Made by a program: the position numbers and the translations under genes
From: Anthonomus grandis grandis
Lineage: Eukaryota; Arthropoda; Insecta; Coleoptera; Curculionidae
Assembly (NCBI RefSeq): GCF_022605725.1
Contig: NC_065549.1
Span: forward strand, 38,269,690-38,333,689
DNA length: 64,000 nt
Direction of reading: 5' to 3'
Shown: positions 11,512-23,276 of the stretch, in pieces
How positions within the stretch are numbered: the first letter of the stretch is position 1
Layout: every line of letters starts with the position of its first letter
The notes under the pieces: generated by a model
Told to the model about the DNA's origin: nothing
The model's database searches: none
What the model saw: only the letters and a program-made list of their open reading frames with translations

Positions 11512-12430
11512 ACTTAAGGCCATATCCTTTTTATGCAACTCTCCATAACCAAATGGAAAAGTGGATGCTCTATGTCCGCGATAGCCTCCCGAATTCCATT
11601 TTTGAGGTCTTGAATCGACGCTGGACTATTGGCGTAGACCTTCTCTTTCACGTGGCTCCAAAGAAAGAAGTCGAAAAGTGTTAAATCACAAGATCTAGGT
11701 GGCTAATTATGATCACCTCTTCGAGAGATAACACAGTCCGAAAACTTTATCCTTAAAAGATTAGTAGTTTCGTTAATTGTAGGGTCCGTAGCGCCATCTT
11801 GTTAAAAGTAAACGTTGGCTAGATCAATACACTCTATACAATCAATACAATCCATTCAACGTAACTGTACAGCCTCATTTTCAAAAAAATAAGGTCCAAT
11901 GACTCCGCTGGACCATACAGTCACACGTTAAGGATACAGATGCTTCTCAACAATAATTCTTGGGTTTTCCGAGCCCAAGATGCGACAATTTTGCTTGTTG
12001 ATGAAGTTGAAAATAGACCTCGTCACTCAAGATGATTTTTTGATGAAATTTCGAATCATTTTTGTGCATTTTAAGGACCCAATCAGCAAGGACACGATAT
12101 TGTTGATGATCGGCCAGTTTGAGTTCTTGTGCTAACTAAACTTTTTAAGCCCTAAGACCCAAATCTTCATGCTAAAATTCCTTTTTGCCTAATTCCAAAG
12201 AACAATAAGGAATGGACAAATCTAGGTTTTCTTCAACACTTTTGGCTATAGCAGCAATATTCTTGCTGTTTTTGAGCGACGTACACGGGATTTATTTTTC
12301 GTGATGTATTATCTCAACTGCTTGAATTTTTCCACCAAATTCTGTATTGTGGTCTCACAAGGTGCTTTACGACGACCTAAAAATAATCGAGTTTACTCTG
12401 TCAAATTTTCACCTTTTTTATAGTGAATTG
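11512..12430 (-). pseudogene. mariner-like transposase, heavily decayed
   Basis: Read on the minus strand across many frameshifts. LFLGRRKAPCETTIQNLVEK is an N-terminal helix-turn-helix segment. SDEVYFQL/INKQNCRILGSENPR is the first catalytic region. RVTVWSS/GVIGPYFFENEAVQL follows, then QDGAT with the second Asp, ISRRGDH, PPRSCDLTLFDFFLW with the third Asp, and VYANSPASIQDLKNGIREAI. Order and spacing follow the insect mariner-type family. No terminal repeats were identified. It is among the oldest copies in the window. Confidence 0.75.
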
Positions 12431-12639
12431 TAACTATTTTAATTCACTGTTGAAGCATGTATCATTTCATTTTTATTAATAGCGTAGTTTCTACTTGTCA
12501 AATGTCAAAAATGACAACTTCAAAAGTGGCATCTACCGAAATAGCGGGCTATTCATAATAATACATCTTATTGGAAAACTCTTTAGCTTTAATGAGTTTT
12601 TTTTTGGGACAAAGTTTCATCAAAATAGTTTTGATTTTT

Positions 12640-13103
12640 GGGCCTTACCCGTTCTTCAAGTAAATCTTTAATAAAGGCTATGTCGGAATTAACAAAATTC
12701 TGATAATTTAAATTTTTCCGACGATTCAAAATCACTCATTTTCTTATTAGGTATTTTTAGATTAATCCAACAATTTAAAATAATTTCAAAACGAATATCA
12801 GGGATTACCCAAACAACAATTTAGAGGTTATGTTCATATTCCGAAGATCAGCGTTGACTTGCTACACCATATACTTATAAACTCTTATGGGGTTTATAAG
12901 TATATGGGCTACAATAATTTTCTGACACTTTGCTTGAAATAAATCCGAAAACAAGTCTGACTATCAGATGACAATCAGAAATTTGTGTAAGAACATCAAA
13001 CTTTTGATTTGAAACCGATCAGAAGTTTCTGTGCGAACGCATTTTACTCTATTGCGCATGTTTATTTGTCAAAAGCTTGTTTCTTACTGCTGTGAGAACA
13101 AAC
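12640..13103 (-). mobile_element. PIF/Harbinger-like fragment, 5' end
   Basis: Nearly the reverse complement of 61956-62430, both carrying TTCTTACTGCT...GAACAAACCT as the terminal repeat. On the minus strand it holds a short start (SDFESSE-like, then LLEER). Its terminal repeat ends at 13103, only 33 bp before host exon 5, so the element almost abuts the splice acceptor. Confidence 0.6.
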
Positions 13104-13136
13104 CTTATATCTTAAAATTTGTTATTTTATTGGCAG

Positions 13137-13247
13137 ATCTTGAGTTTGAGCGTTTGGAGCGAGAATTTGCCATGGAAGATGAAGGAGCGCCCTGCATACC
13201 TTGTTCGGGAGGTCAAGATGCAGATGCAGATGCAAGAAAAATATATG
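13137..13247 (+). CDS. Host gene exon 5, type B module (copy 2)
   Basis: Acceptor TTTTATTGGCAG, donor TATG|GTAAAA, phase 1 to phase 1, 111 nt. Encodes DLEFERLEREFAMEDEGAPC then IPCSGGQDADADARKIYG. It contains a short DADADA tract coded by GATGCA repeats. Shorter than the other B modules and lacking the PSSP segment. Confidence 0.82.
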
Positions 13248-13565
13248 GTAAAATTAACACTTTATTTTAATTGGTAAAACATTAATACAGGGTGTCCCGA
13301 AAAACATTGCAATATTTTACCAGCCGCATCTTTGTCTAAAAATAAGACAAAAACTTCATATACAGGATCATTCATATCTTGATCATCATATCATATCTTG
13401 AAAAGTGAATCGTTTTCATGTTAAAGGGTGTTTTATGATTCCTATTGAAGATGTTTTTTTTGTTAATATTTTCGAATCGCCTGGTCGTTATTTTTCGAAA
13501 TTTTTATCTTATACTATTGTTATTGTTACTAACTGATTTTATAACGTTTTACACTAAAATGTATC

Positions 13566-15287
13566 CAGGGTCGTTTAAAATTAGTAGTCAGCAAAGATAA
13601 AAATGCCATAACTTTCCTTCTGGTTACTTTTTAATTATCTGGATAGTAAAATTTAAAAAAAAACCAACATTTTACATAAAAAATGTACTTCTGTCTTATT
13701 TTGTTAGACGCCTTCGGTTTCAAGAAAAATAATTATTAAGTTTTAGATAAATCATGACTTGGTATTTAAAAGGTAACTACGTATAAAATAAAAATAGTAG
13801 ATGGCAGTGGTTGTTGAAATGTTTTTTATTGCTTAAATTTTGTTTAATGTTTTGATTGGCATTTTATTTATTTTACATTTAAGTTGATAAAGTTAAATAG
13901 TTCTTTGTGTAAATTATTTCTTTAAAACTATGGATAGATTTACGAATCAAGAGTTGGGCGATATGCATTTTGTGTATGGTTTGTGTAATGGCAGCTCATT
14001 GGCTGCTGCCCGTGAGTATCGCCGAAGATTATCCCTCGACGAATTCCAGATCGTTAAGTTTTTGTTAACTTAACGTAAGTGAAGTAAAAAATTCTGGAAC
14101 AAGCATCAGAACAGTCTCACGAGCCACACATATCCGCCGCTCAATAGTAATTATTAAAAAAAAAACTGCCGACATAGATAATAATAAAAATTAAAAAATA
14201 TTTCTTTACATAGGAAGAATGCTAAAAATCCAGGGCCTATTATTACCAGAGAGTTCAAAAGTTGGTACCAGACAATTTTGCGCTGAGAATCCAATTTTGT
14301 AAATGGATAATTAACAACCCAAATTTAGTCCCTTTTATTTTATGGACTGACGAAGCTACCTTCACTAGAAATGGTTTATTTAAAATGCATAATATGCATG
14401 TTTGGGCAGATGGTAATCCAAAATAAATTTGTGGGTGAGATTAATCGGGGACCAACTTAATGGCCCGATATTTATACCTCTGAAAATTAGTTAAATATGT
14501 TGGAACATGATCTTAGGCAGCTTTTGGAAGACGTTCCTCTTTACATACGACAGAATTTAATATTTCAGCACGATGTTGGTCAGTGGATGGATATCCATTT
14601 TGCTGAAAGTTGGATTGGTCGAGGTGCTCCTGTAAATTGGCCTCCTCGCTCTCCAGATCTAACATCAGTAGATTACTATTTATGGGACCATTTAAACGAA
14701 TTGGTATATGCTATAGAAATAAATACCCGTGAAGAATTATTTCAGAGGATTAATTGGGCGGTTAATGAGATAAGGCGAAATCCATTTTCTATTTTAAGGG
14801 CTAATAATCGCGCAATAAGGCGTAGGGCAAAATGATGTCTCAAATAAAATGGCAACCACTTCAAACATTTGCTATACTTTGTTTTCTTTTGTTTGGTATT
14901 TTTAGTTTTTTTTAGTTAATTGTTTTAATTTTTCTCAATTATTTACACATTATTTACAATTTTGAAATAAATTTTTTTACAAAGAAAACAGTTGATTTTA
15001 AAATTAAGTATTTGTAATAGTCTTATGTCATATTTATACCTGATGGTTTGTAACAAATCATTTAATTTTATTAAACGTGATCAAAAATACTTTATGAGTG
15101 TAGGTTGCAAAACATTTATGTCTGATTATTATAAAAATGGGCGCTCCTAACGAAATAAGACATAAGCACCTTTTTTAATTAAAAATGTTAATTCTTTTCG
15201 ATTTTATTACCAAAAATATTAGAAAGTAGCTAGAAAATAAGTTTTGACATTTTTAACCTTGCTGACCACTAATTTTAATCGACCCTG
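13566..15287 (+). mobile_element. mariner element nested in the palindromic MITE
   Basis: Terminal repeats CAGGGTCGTTTAAAATTAGT and, reverse-complemented, CAGGGTCGATTAAAATTAGT. They extend about 45 bp, including GTCAGCAA. Contains the transposase remnant 13930-14835. Confidence 0.8.
13930..14835 (+). pseudogene. mariner-like transposase with internal losses
   Basis: Begins MDRFTNQELGDMHFVYGLCN, the same N-terminal pattern as the copies at 19650 and 49442. The middle is damaged: FYGLTKLPSLEM in place of a WTDEATFTR region. The C-terminal part is readable at 14497-14835: QNLIFQHDVGQ with the second Asp, then a deletion of about 15 residues before WIGRGAPVNWPPRSPDLTSV with the third Asp, and RRRAK at the end. 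Confidence 0.8.
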
Positions 15288-15839
15288 TATGTATTTTAAC
15301 ATAAAATGTTACAAAATTAGTTAGTAACAGTAGTATACGATAAAAAATTCGAAAAATAACGACCAGGCGTTTCGAAAATAATAACAAAAAAACCATCTTC
15401 AATAGGAATTATAAAACACTCCTTAACATGAAAACGATTCACTTTTCAAGATTTCTGTACATGAAGTTTTTGCCTTGTTTTTAGACAAAGATGCGGCTGG
15501 TAAAATATCGCGAAGGAATTTCGGGACACCCTGTATATAATAAAAAAATACGAGCAAAAAATTAATTTCGATATCCAGGCTGTTCCAAAAAAAAACATTT
15601 TTAATTGAGGCTTATCGTATCAAAAGCAACAATATCCACTTTCTGTTAATATTGAGTTTTGGGGAGAAATTATTATTACTAAAGCTCCTTTGTTACCCTA
15701 GAAGTTTATTTGTAGCATAGGTGACAATATCCCGTACAAAATTAGGATTAAAAATTGCCTTTTATTGCAAAACATACAATCTCCACTGTCTGATTCATAG
15801 CAAAATAAGTAATATTCATCTCAACCAATTAAAGATTGA

Positions 15840-16008
15840 GTTATATTTATTTTCATGTTGCATAGAATACTTTTTATGCAGTTGATTATTTGTCTAGCCT
15901 TTTCTATTCTAATTTTTATTTTTTAGGAATATCCCAAATATATATTTTTTTGTTGTAATCTGATATTATTGGCATAATACGGTATTCATACGTTCTTTGT
16001 TGTACTTA
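15840..16008 (-). pseudogene. Reverse-transcriptase fragment, distal half (split by LINE insertion)
   Basis: On the minus strand, continuing from 18421, it reads toward a YLG...RIEKA-like segment typical of the post-RT region of non-LTR elements (KYLGTWI...RIEKAR in relatives). It is separated from the proximal half by the I-like element. Confidence 0.4.
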
Positions 16009-16022
16009 CTATGGGGATGTGA

Positions 16023-18406
16023 AAAAAAAAAAAAAAAAAAAAAGAAAACTATATGCCCATAGCTTTAACCAGCCACCTATGTAAACTCCTAGAAAAAATA
16101 GTTAACAATAGACTAACCTGGTATCTTGAAAAACACAAACTTATAATTCCAGAGCAATCGTGTTTTAGGAGAAATCGATCTACACTAGATCACATCGCAG
16201 TACTAGAAATAGACATTCAAGACTCCATTAGACTAAGAAAACACACAACAGCAGTCTTCCTAGACCTTAATCAAGCCTTTGACTCAATTAACAGGCAAAG
16301 CATAATAAATTCCCTAAAAGAATATAAAATAAGTGGACACATAATGTCATTTATAAGTAATTTCCTTACTGATAGAACATTCCAAGTTAGATTGGGTAAC
16401 ACATACTCAAACTACTATACACAACACACAGGAGTTCCCCAAGGTGCGGTCCTTAGCCCCATTTTGTTTGTACTAGGAATTAATGATATTACAAATCACC
16501 TTGGGAGATCTGTCAAAGTCAGAATATTTGCAGATGACATAGAAATGCACCACTTTTCTATAAAACCGAATATAAGCCGTACTATTTTACAAAACAACTT
16601 AAATAGATTAGTAGAGTGGGCCTCAAACAACAATCTAGATTTCTCACCGAATACATTTTTGTAGAAAAAGGAATTGCAGCAAACCAATTGATCTTCATAT
16701 AAATAACCAATGAATCACCACTAAATCTCACCATAAATTTCTGGGGGTCTACTTTGACTCACTACTAAATTTTAAATATCATATCACATACACAAAATAA
16801 AAATGCAAAAAAAACTTGCAAGTTATGCGCATGCTATCACATACAAAGTAGGAAGCTGATCCATCTTCACTACTCATAATCTACAAAGCTTTAATAAAAT
16901 CTAAAATAGACTACGGATCAATCGCCTATTCATCTGCTCTACAAAGTTATATTCAATTACTTAGACCTATAAAGAATGCAGCACTCAGAATAGCTCTTGG
17001 AGCTTTTCATACAAGTCCAATAAATAGCTTCTATTGTGAAGCAGAATGTATCCCCCCAACCTATAGAACTACTTACCTTACCTTAAAATATGCAAATACA
17101 CAAAGTTGAAACCCAGAGCAGTCTAGCACGAACAACATTTTCAAAATTCCATATCCAAATATTCAACCCTCTTCCAGGAGATACCATCCAAGTGCAAACA
17201 TTAGACTGAAACAAATACAGCAAAACATACAACACATACACACACCCACCATGGAAAGTAACAAAGGTCCTAGCAAAACATTCAAAGAATGATACTTCAG
17301 CCTCTACATTTAAACTAAATTCAAACATCATCATATTATATACCCAGATGGGTCTAAAACGGAAAACAGGGTAGGATCATCCTATTACAATACTTATTTT
17401 AAAAAAACTTTCTCACTGACTAAATCAACAGAGATTCTTACATCATAACTATTCGCAATACATAAAGCAATTTAACATCTATTTACTTTTAAAAACCCAA
17501 ATTGGTTAATAGTCACTGATTCCATGGGTGCATTACAATGTATTGAATCATATCTCCCAAAACACCCACTTTCTCTTGAAATTAAGCACTAATTAGAAAA
17601 CGCACATTCACATAAATAAAATATCATGTTCATCTGGGTCCCCAGTCACATTGGAATAAAGGGAAATGAAAAAGCCGACTTACTCGCTAAAGAACAACTT
17701 AATGCAATTCCCATACATAAACATCTTTATGCAAAAGATATAAATAACTTCTCCCTAAATATTATTAAAAATCTAATACAACTCGATTGGGACCTTCAAG
17801 ACGAGAACAATAAACTATATAGAATCAAAGACAAATTTTTCTTGGGAAATAAAACATCAAACCTCACAAGAAAAGACGGAGTAGTAATAACTAGACTTAG
17901 AATAGCCCACACAAAAATCACCCACGAATATCTAGTACAAAAAGGTAACCAGCCAATGTGTGAAACATGCAATCTACCTCTGTTAGTCCAGCATATACTA
18001 ATTAAATATATTAAGTATAAAGACTCTAGGCTAAATTATAACTTAACTAACAATATCAAAACCCTACTCAGCCCTAAATACAATGAATTAATTATCTCAT
18101 TTCTAAAAGAGACAAAAATATACTCAAAGATTTTAAAACAAATTATAGAAGGCACATTTTTTATTATTCAGATCATTGATATATACGAGCAATGTACATA
18201 GACATTTTAAATTTATTTATTTATTGTTTTGTTTTGTTGTGTTTATTTATCTGTCTGTCCAATTTATTTACATACACATACTCTTATATTTTACATAGAC
18301 ATTTTTTAGATGTATTAACTTGCTTATTTATATAACTATTAAAAATTTTAATAGACGCCAAAAGGTCTAAGTTACCAGTACGTCTTTAATAAATATCTCT
18401 CTCTCT
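16023..18406 (+). mobile_element. I-clade-like LINE, 5' truncated, 14-bp target duplication
   Basis: CTATGGGGATGTGA occurs directly before (16009-16022) and directly after (18407-18420). The element starts with a run of about 20 A and GAAAAC, then coding sequence, and ends in a CT-rich tail AAATATCTCTCTCTCTC. RT followed by RNase H is the order of the I/Jockey-related clades that keep RNase H. It is inserted in an older RT fragment on the other strand. Confidence 0.85.
16053..18201 (+). pseudogene. LINE ORF2 remnant: RT plus RNase H
   Basis: 16053-16664 is an RT palm: TAVFLDLNQAFDSINRQSII, then GVPQGAVLSPILFVLGINDI and FADDIEMHHFS (catalytic FADD). After frame breaks, RT thumb sequence (KSKIDYGSIAYSSALQ) runs to about 17060. 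RNase H begins YPDGSKTEN (17341) with one TAA and continues at 17626 as FIWVPSHIGIKGNEKADLLA. The C-terminal Cys/His segment is CETCNLPLLVQHILIKY. Multiple stops show it is inactive. Confidence 0.85.
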
Positions 18407-18420
18407 CTATGGGGATGTGA

Positions 18421-18980
18421 ACTTTTTTATAGTTGAGTTTCCTACCGTAATGTTCACTTGCGGTTACTACTTGATCTATTATTCTTTGTAGACCTTCAGC
18501 ACTATCAGCCAACAGTAGAGTGTCGCTTGAGTATCTGAGAATATTGATTATTTTGCAGTTGATGCAGTTGATAGATACCCTTTGTTGAATCTTGTAATGC
18601 CTTCCTCAATAGCTTCTCTGAATAAATGTTGAATAATAGTGGTGAGAGTATACGTCCCTGTCTGAATTCTGTCCTCCAGAAAATTCTGGAGAAAAATCTT
18701 GTTCTACACGTACTATTGCCGTTTTCTTTTCGAAAGTGGTACAAACATTGAGAGAAGCCATTCTTGTGGTATTGTCCCAGTTTTATATATTTTATTAAAC
18801 AGTATGATTATGGACATCAATCTTTCATTTTCTATAAATTTGATAATTTTTCTGTACATTTCTTAAGCCTTTTTATTGTCATGCAAACCTTCTTTTGTGT
18901 TATTTCCGGGCCTATTATTATAATGATATTCTAGAGTTGCTGTTCGTCGTAGTAAAGTTCTTCTTTGCATATTCTCCATT
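18421..18980 (-). pseudogene. Older non-LTR reverse-transcriptase fragment, proximal half
   Basis: The minus strand reads RTEFRQGRILSPLLFNIYSE then KLLRKALQDS, the conserved RQGCxLSPLLFNIYxE motif of non-LTR reverse transcriptases, followed by a decayed active-site region (TLLLAD-like). The reading resumes at 16008 beyond the younger LINE. Frameshifts and stops are numerous. Confidence 0.65.
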
Positions 18981-18993
18981 TTTCATTGATATA

Positions 18994-19945
18994 CAGGGTG
19001 TTTCAAAACTATGGGATTAAACTTTTAGGGGTTTTTCAGTGCAACAGTAGAATCCATTTGAGTATAGGAACCCATGTCCGGAAATGTGTCACTACGCCAC
19101 TACGGCCCTAAGACGCCTTTAAATTTAGAAAAAATATTAATTAGCTAAATAGGATCTGATGCATTTATTTTTACTTATACCGTCTCTTGTGAAAGAGGCT
19201 TCATCGGTCCACAAAACATATCGTAAAAAATTTGGTTGTGCAATGATGTGATCCAGAAGCCATCGACAAAATTGAACTCTAGGATGATAATCGGCTGCAG
19301 TCATACCTTAAACTTTCTGGAAGTGGTAAGGATGGAGTTGTTGCTCGTGTAGTACCCGCCAGACAGAAGCGTTACTCGTATTCATATTCTTAGCGACGTC
19401 ACGTGTGCTATTTGGTGGTTCATCGGCAACTCGTTGAAGCACCTCTTCTTCAAATTCGACCGTTCTTATGGTTCTTAAACATACCTGTCTCAGCGAGCCG
19501 CCGATGAACCGCAATAAACTTTTTGTATCCAGGATGCTGTCGTTCGGAATAACGTTCATGATACAACCGCGATGCTGCTCGTGCATTGCAGTTTGTTGCT
19601 CCGTATGCCAAATGCATATCCGCCAATTCTTGAGTGGTAAAGTTTTCCATTAGCAATAAATGTTTGAAAATTGTAAGCTATAACATTTTTAAACATGACA
19701 TTGAGAATTGACATTGATAAGCGATGATTTTAAATAATTATTGTTATGGTATCATGTACAAAAGGTAAAAATAAATGCAGCAGATCCTATTTAGGTAATT
19801 AATGTTTTTTATAAATTTTAACGCGTCTTAGGGCTGTAGTGGCGTAGTGACGCATTTCCGGACATGGGTTCCTATACTCAAACGGATTCTTCTGTTGCAC
19901 TGAACAACCCCCAGAAGTTTGATCCCATAGTTCTGAAACACCCTG
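18994..19945 (-). mobile_element. mariner, internally deleted copy (family M1)
   Basis: Ends CAGGGTGTTTCAAAACTATG and, reverse-complemented, CAGGGTGTTTCAGAACTATG, with TA on both sides. The inverted repeats exceed 180 bp and contain AGGAACCCATGTCCGGAAA. The same family occurs at 27415-28901. The transposase 3' half is deleted. Confidence 0.88.
19180..19650 (-). pseudogene. mariner transposase, N-terminal half only
   Basis: Starts MENFTTQELADMHLAYGATN. A frameshift near 19480 moves to EEEVLQRVADEPPNSTRDVA and HPYHFQKV, then a TAA in the place of Gln, then MTAADYHPRVQFCRWLLDHI and WTDEASFTRDG. There it jumps straight into the 3' terminal repeat (AAGTAAAAATAAATGCA). The second and third catalytic Asp are gone. 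Confidence 0.85.
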
Positions 19946-20269
19946 TATTTTTTTTTAATCTTAAATTGAACTGATACCCTATTCTCAGGTAACACATTTT
20001 TTATTTTTATGTATAAGTTGAAACCATCATGATTTTTATATAATATCTTCGAATTACTGATATTTTTTCTATAGCCATGCCTCCTTTGCCTCTTTTATTT
20101 TCTTAGTATTACTTGGTGAATTTCTTTGTATTTTGCGGAATTTCGTTAATATTATTACAAAATTACCTCTCTTTTATTAAATATAAGATTTCGTCCTTTA
20201 TCTATTTTTGTTTTTTTTAAATTTAGTGCTATAAGTGCCATAACCTTTGCCACCATTGCCTTCAATCTG

Positions 20270-22132
20270 AAGTAGCTGTTTATAGATTTTGAAGATAAGG
20301 AATCATGCTTCGAAGAGATACCTTTTCATTTACCGACACTTTGCTTTCTGATGGCAGCTCATTATATTAGCCTGTCTGAGTCCAGCTAAAATTTTCCCTT
20401 TCTTTAAAACATTAACTTGCATCCCTTCTTCAAAATCAGAAAATTAACTTTTTATCTTAATAAGTGTAGGATTCGTAGCTTCGATGGTTATTACTGTAGC
20501 TTTACTGATATTTGACTTGGTAGTGTTAATATACTCATCCGCCGCTTGTTTTAGGTCCGGCTTTTGGGACATTAAACAACATTAAAAGGTGGAGCGTACC
20601 TTGCTAATTTTACTATTGCTTGAAGGTCTGAGGGTACAAATACTTTAGATACTCTCTTCCGTTTTTCTACTAAAGCAAAATCTCTATCGCAGGGCATGAA
20701 ACTATGACCACTTACAAGAAATTTCTGTTCAATAGTGTGGAAAACACCATTGGCCACCAAAAAGATCAATGTAAACAATAAAATTCTATTCTTATTTTGG
20801 CCCCCGCAATTATCACACCATATTACCAAATGCTCCTTAAGGGTCAAGCCACGGTTAACAATGTATAAAATACATGATGCAATTTCGTTGGCTTCACGAG
20901 AAGCTACTACCTCGTGCCACACAGTTGTAGCAGGACAGCTGCGAAAGGTAGAACATGTCGTTGTGTGTCAATGATGGAACAAACATGACCTGCTGTAGAT
21001 CCATGGATAAACAACACTTTGTGCTTTCGGGATCTTGAGATTCTCAATCGTATCTTGTCTTAATATCTCTCTTGCCCTTTCGGCCTTTCGATGATGGATT
21101 TCCAGCTGATTTTTTGTAGATTGACTTGACTTAATGTTGGCTTTAATTTGACACTCTAGTTTGGCATATGTGCTACACGTATCAACTCGTGGTCTGTGGA
21201 AACTTAGGTTGGGAAAAGCCTTGATGAAAACAGATCTATAAAATTTGTATGTGACTGGCGAATCTGGGTGTAATTGCGTAAAAGCTTTAAATAGTCTGTG
21301 GATATTTAGGTCAGGACTAAGGTATTCTTTTTCGGATTTGGCCCTTGAATAATGACCAACTTCCCTTGGTATCATGTTTATAATATGATTTTTTACTAAC
21401 ATTTTTTACTTTCAGAAAATTTTGGAGCAGAATGTCTGGTACGTTTATCATTATAACAGGTCTCACCCATTTTCTTCTTTTCAATGAGGACCCGTACTTT
21501 TTTATCGTTAACACCGAATGTATTCTGAAATGTTTTCTTACATACCCGTTCAAATTTTCCTTGGCCATTAGGAAGGAAGTAATATATTGTTGCTTGACGT
21601 CTGCTATTTTGCTCATCCTCATACGAACCATGTCGCCTTCTTTGAACAAAACACTTGCTTTGTGTTTTCATATTTTGTGCATGGTACTTTTTAAAAAAAG
21701 AACGTCTTCTTTCGTGGGTAACACCTTTGGAGCTGAACTTACATTTGCATGTAATCTACAAAAAAATAAACAAAGGTATAACTGGAAAAGAAAACAGAAG
21801 CTATTTTCGCGGAGATCATTCCGAACCGGTTCTGAACACTAAGGCCTACCCTACAAATACATTCACAAGCCAACGTCAACACACATACCATTTTCTTAGT
21901 GTAATTCCTGCCTTAGCGTTGAGAACCGGTTCGAAATAATCTCCGCGAAAATAGCTAATAAGTTTGTATTCCATACCTGCTGTTCTGGATAGTTTTTTTC
22001 AGGTACTATCTTCTTTTTATAAGTATTGTATGACTTTCCACTTGTTTTTAAACGACTCTGTTCACTTCTAAATGAACCACTGCCTTTACTTCTCCTTTTT
22101 CTTTGGGTTTCTTCCATTATAATGTATTTCAA
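20270..22132 (-). pseudogene. Multi-exon gene with CDNCGGQNKN domain (DUF7869-like, probably transposon-derived)
   Basis: The first exon (22132 to about 21977) is basic: MEETQRKRRSKGSGSFRSEQ. After an intron carrying a MITE, an exon to about 21400 reads THERRRSFFKKYHAQNMKTQ and YYFLPNGQGKFERVCKKTFQ. The next (21402-20968) reads IPREVGHYSRAKSEKEYLSP, then SFHRPRVDTCSTYAKLE. After a frameshift near 20970 comes the acidic/Cys core WHEVVASREANEIASCILY, VIWCDNCGGQNKNRIL and GHSFMPCDRDFALVEKRKR, then LKQAADEYINTTKSN and LRSMIPYLQNL to about 20270. Many arthropod genomes carry repeated genes of this type, which I recall as DUF7869. The D...D...D pattern suggests a DDE-type transposase, but I cannot assign a superfamily. 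Broken by at least two lesions. Confidence 0.6.
21799..21956. mobile_element. 158-bp palindromic MITE in the intron of the CDNCGGQNKN gene
   Basis: Left arm AGCTATTTTCGCGGAGATCA...GAACCGGTTC and right arm GAACCGGTTCG...CTCCGCGAAAATAGCT are inverted copies of about 45 bp around a short centre. It lies between a GTATGG donor and a TTTTTTTGTAG acceptor on the minus strand. Confidence 0.75.
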
Positions 22133-22139
22133 ATCAAGA

Positions 22140-23007
22140 AATTATCACACACAGCGTACACGTGCAAATGTCTAGACATAACTAAGGTAATAAATATATG
22201 AGACTTTTCTAAAGGACCTTTCTAAGAAAAATGCTTGCGCACATAAAACCGTCGACATTTACGAGGGACTCTTATAAAGGTAAAAATGTTATTTTGGCAC
22301 TTAGAACCTTTCATAGGATATAAAGCATGGCACATAGAACGTTTCTATATAAAAAAACTGAATTTCGGAAAAAAGGCACTTAGGCCCTTTCTAATTTCCA
22401 CTCTTCAATTGATCTACTTTAAGATCTGACATGTTACATTCTAATATTCTTTTCATTTCGTTATTGAGTTTCTGTAGTCTTTTATGTTATTTGATTTTTT
22501 CTATTTTCTTTAATCAAACAGGAAATTAGATTCAACTATGAGCATATTTTTATAATGACTACAGGCTTTGGATATAGTTTGATAGTGTTTTTCATATAGA
22601 GAGGTATCCACGGAATTATCTGCTAGATACCCATGCATTTTTATGTTAGCGCCATCTTCATATGAAACTTCCAGTTCTTGAAGTTCTCCTGCAGTTTCCT
22701 GAACTTAACACTGAATCAGCCAGACCTGTTCACAACTGGCGCCACATTTAGAACAACATTTTACTACTTGAACCTAACCTTATAAATCTGAAATCTGTGG
22801 TACCATCTAGTATTTAATTGTGTAAGCAACAACGTTGCTCGTTACAGTGTATCGATCGTTCATTAAATCAATATTGAGCTATGAAATCATTAGTTAGGAG
22901 GTCTATATTATTTTTTTTAAGATAGCTTAACCTAGTCCAAGTCTTAGAAAATAATATTTAATCATCAAATATACCCTACATTTGGAACACGTCAAAAAAT
23001 TTTATAT
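22140..23007. other. Intron sequence, nothing recognised
   Basis: AT-rich host intron without a convincing coding frame or terminal repeat. It contains ordinary low-complexity tracts only. Confidence 0.4.
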
Positions 23008-23161
23008 TTTAATTATTGAAATAGAGTGCTTTGAATACATGAAGTTACCAATGGTAAATTTGCGTCAAGTAACCATGAAAAAATACTTTTAATGATGTTT
23101 TGTTTTGTGTGTGTGCACTACACAAATTTTTAAAATAAGTAAGCATGTTTTTTTTTTTCAG

Positions 23162-23212
23162 AAAGGGCTAGGCAACAAGAGGCTCTTTTAAGGACTCCTC
23201 CTCAACTTACTG
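23162..23212 (+). CDS. Host gene exon 6, type A module (copy 2)
   Basis: A long T-rich tract and TTCAG precede it; donor ACTG|GTTAGT. Phase 1 to phase 1, 51 nt. With the joining base it encodes ERARQQEALLRTPPQLTG. Confidence 0.88.
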
Positions 23213-23276
23213 GTTAGTATGCTATAAAATAGTCAAAGTTGAGTTAATAAAATGTAAATAATGGTTCCATATTTAG

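Larger units (their letters stand above)
13288..15533. mobile_element. Palindromic MITE (TACAGGGTGTCCCGAAA ends) split by a mariner
   Basis: Ends CAGGGTGTCCCGAAAAAC and, reverse-complemented, CAGGGTGTCCCGAAATTC, both flanked by TA. The arms 13288-13565 and 15288-15533 are inverted copies of each other (blocks such as CAGCCGCATCTTTGTCTAAA). The space between is the mariner at 13566-15287. Confidence 0.82.

Noticed and set aside
17083..17334. Minus-strand frame inside the I-like LINE
   Set aside because: Antisense to the decayed RT/RNase H region.
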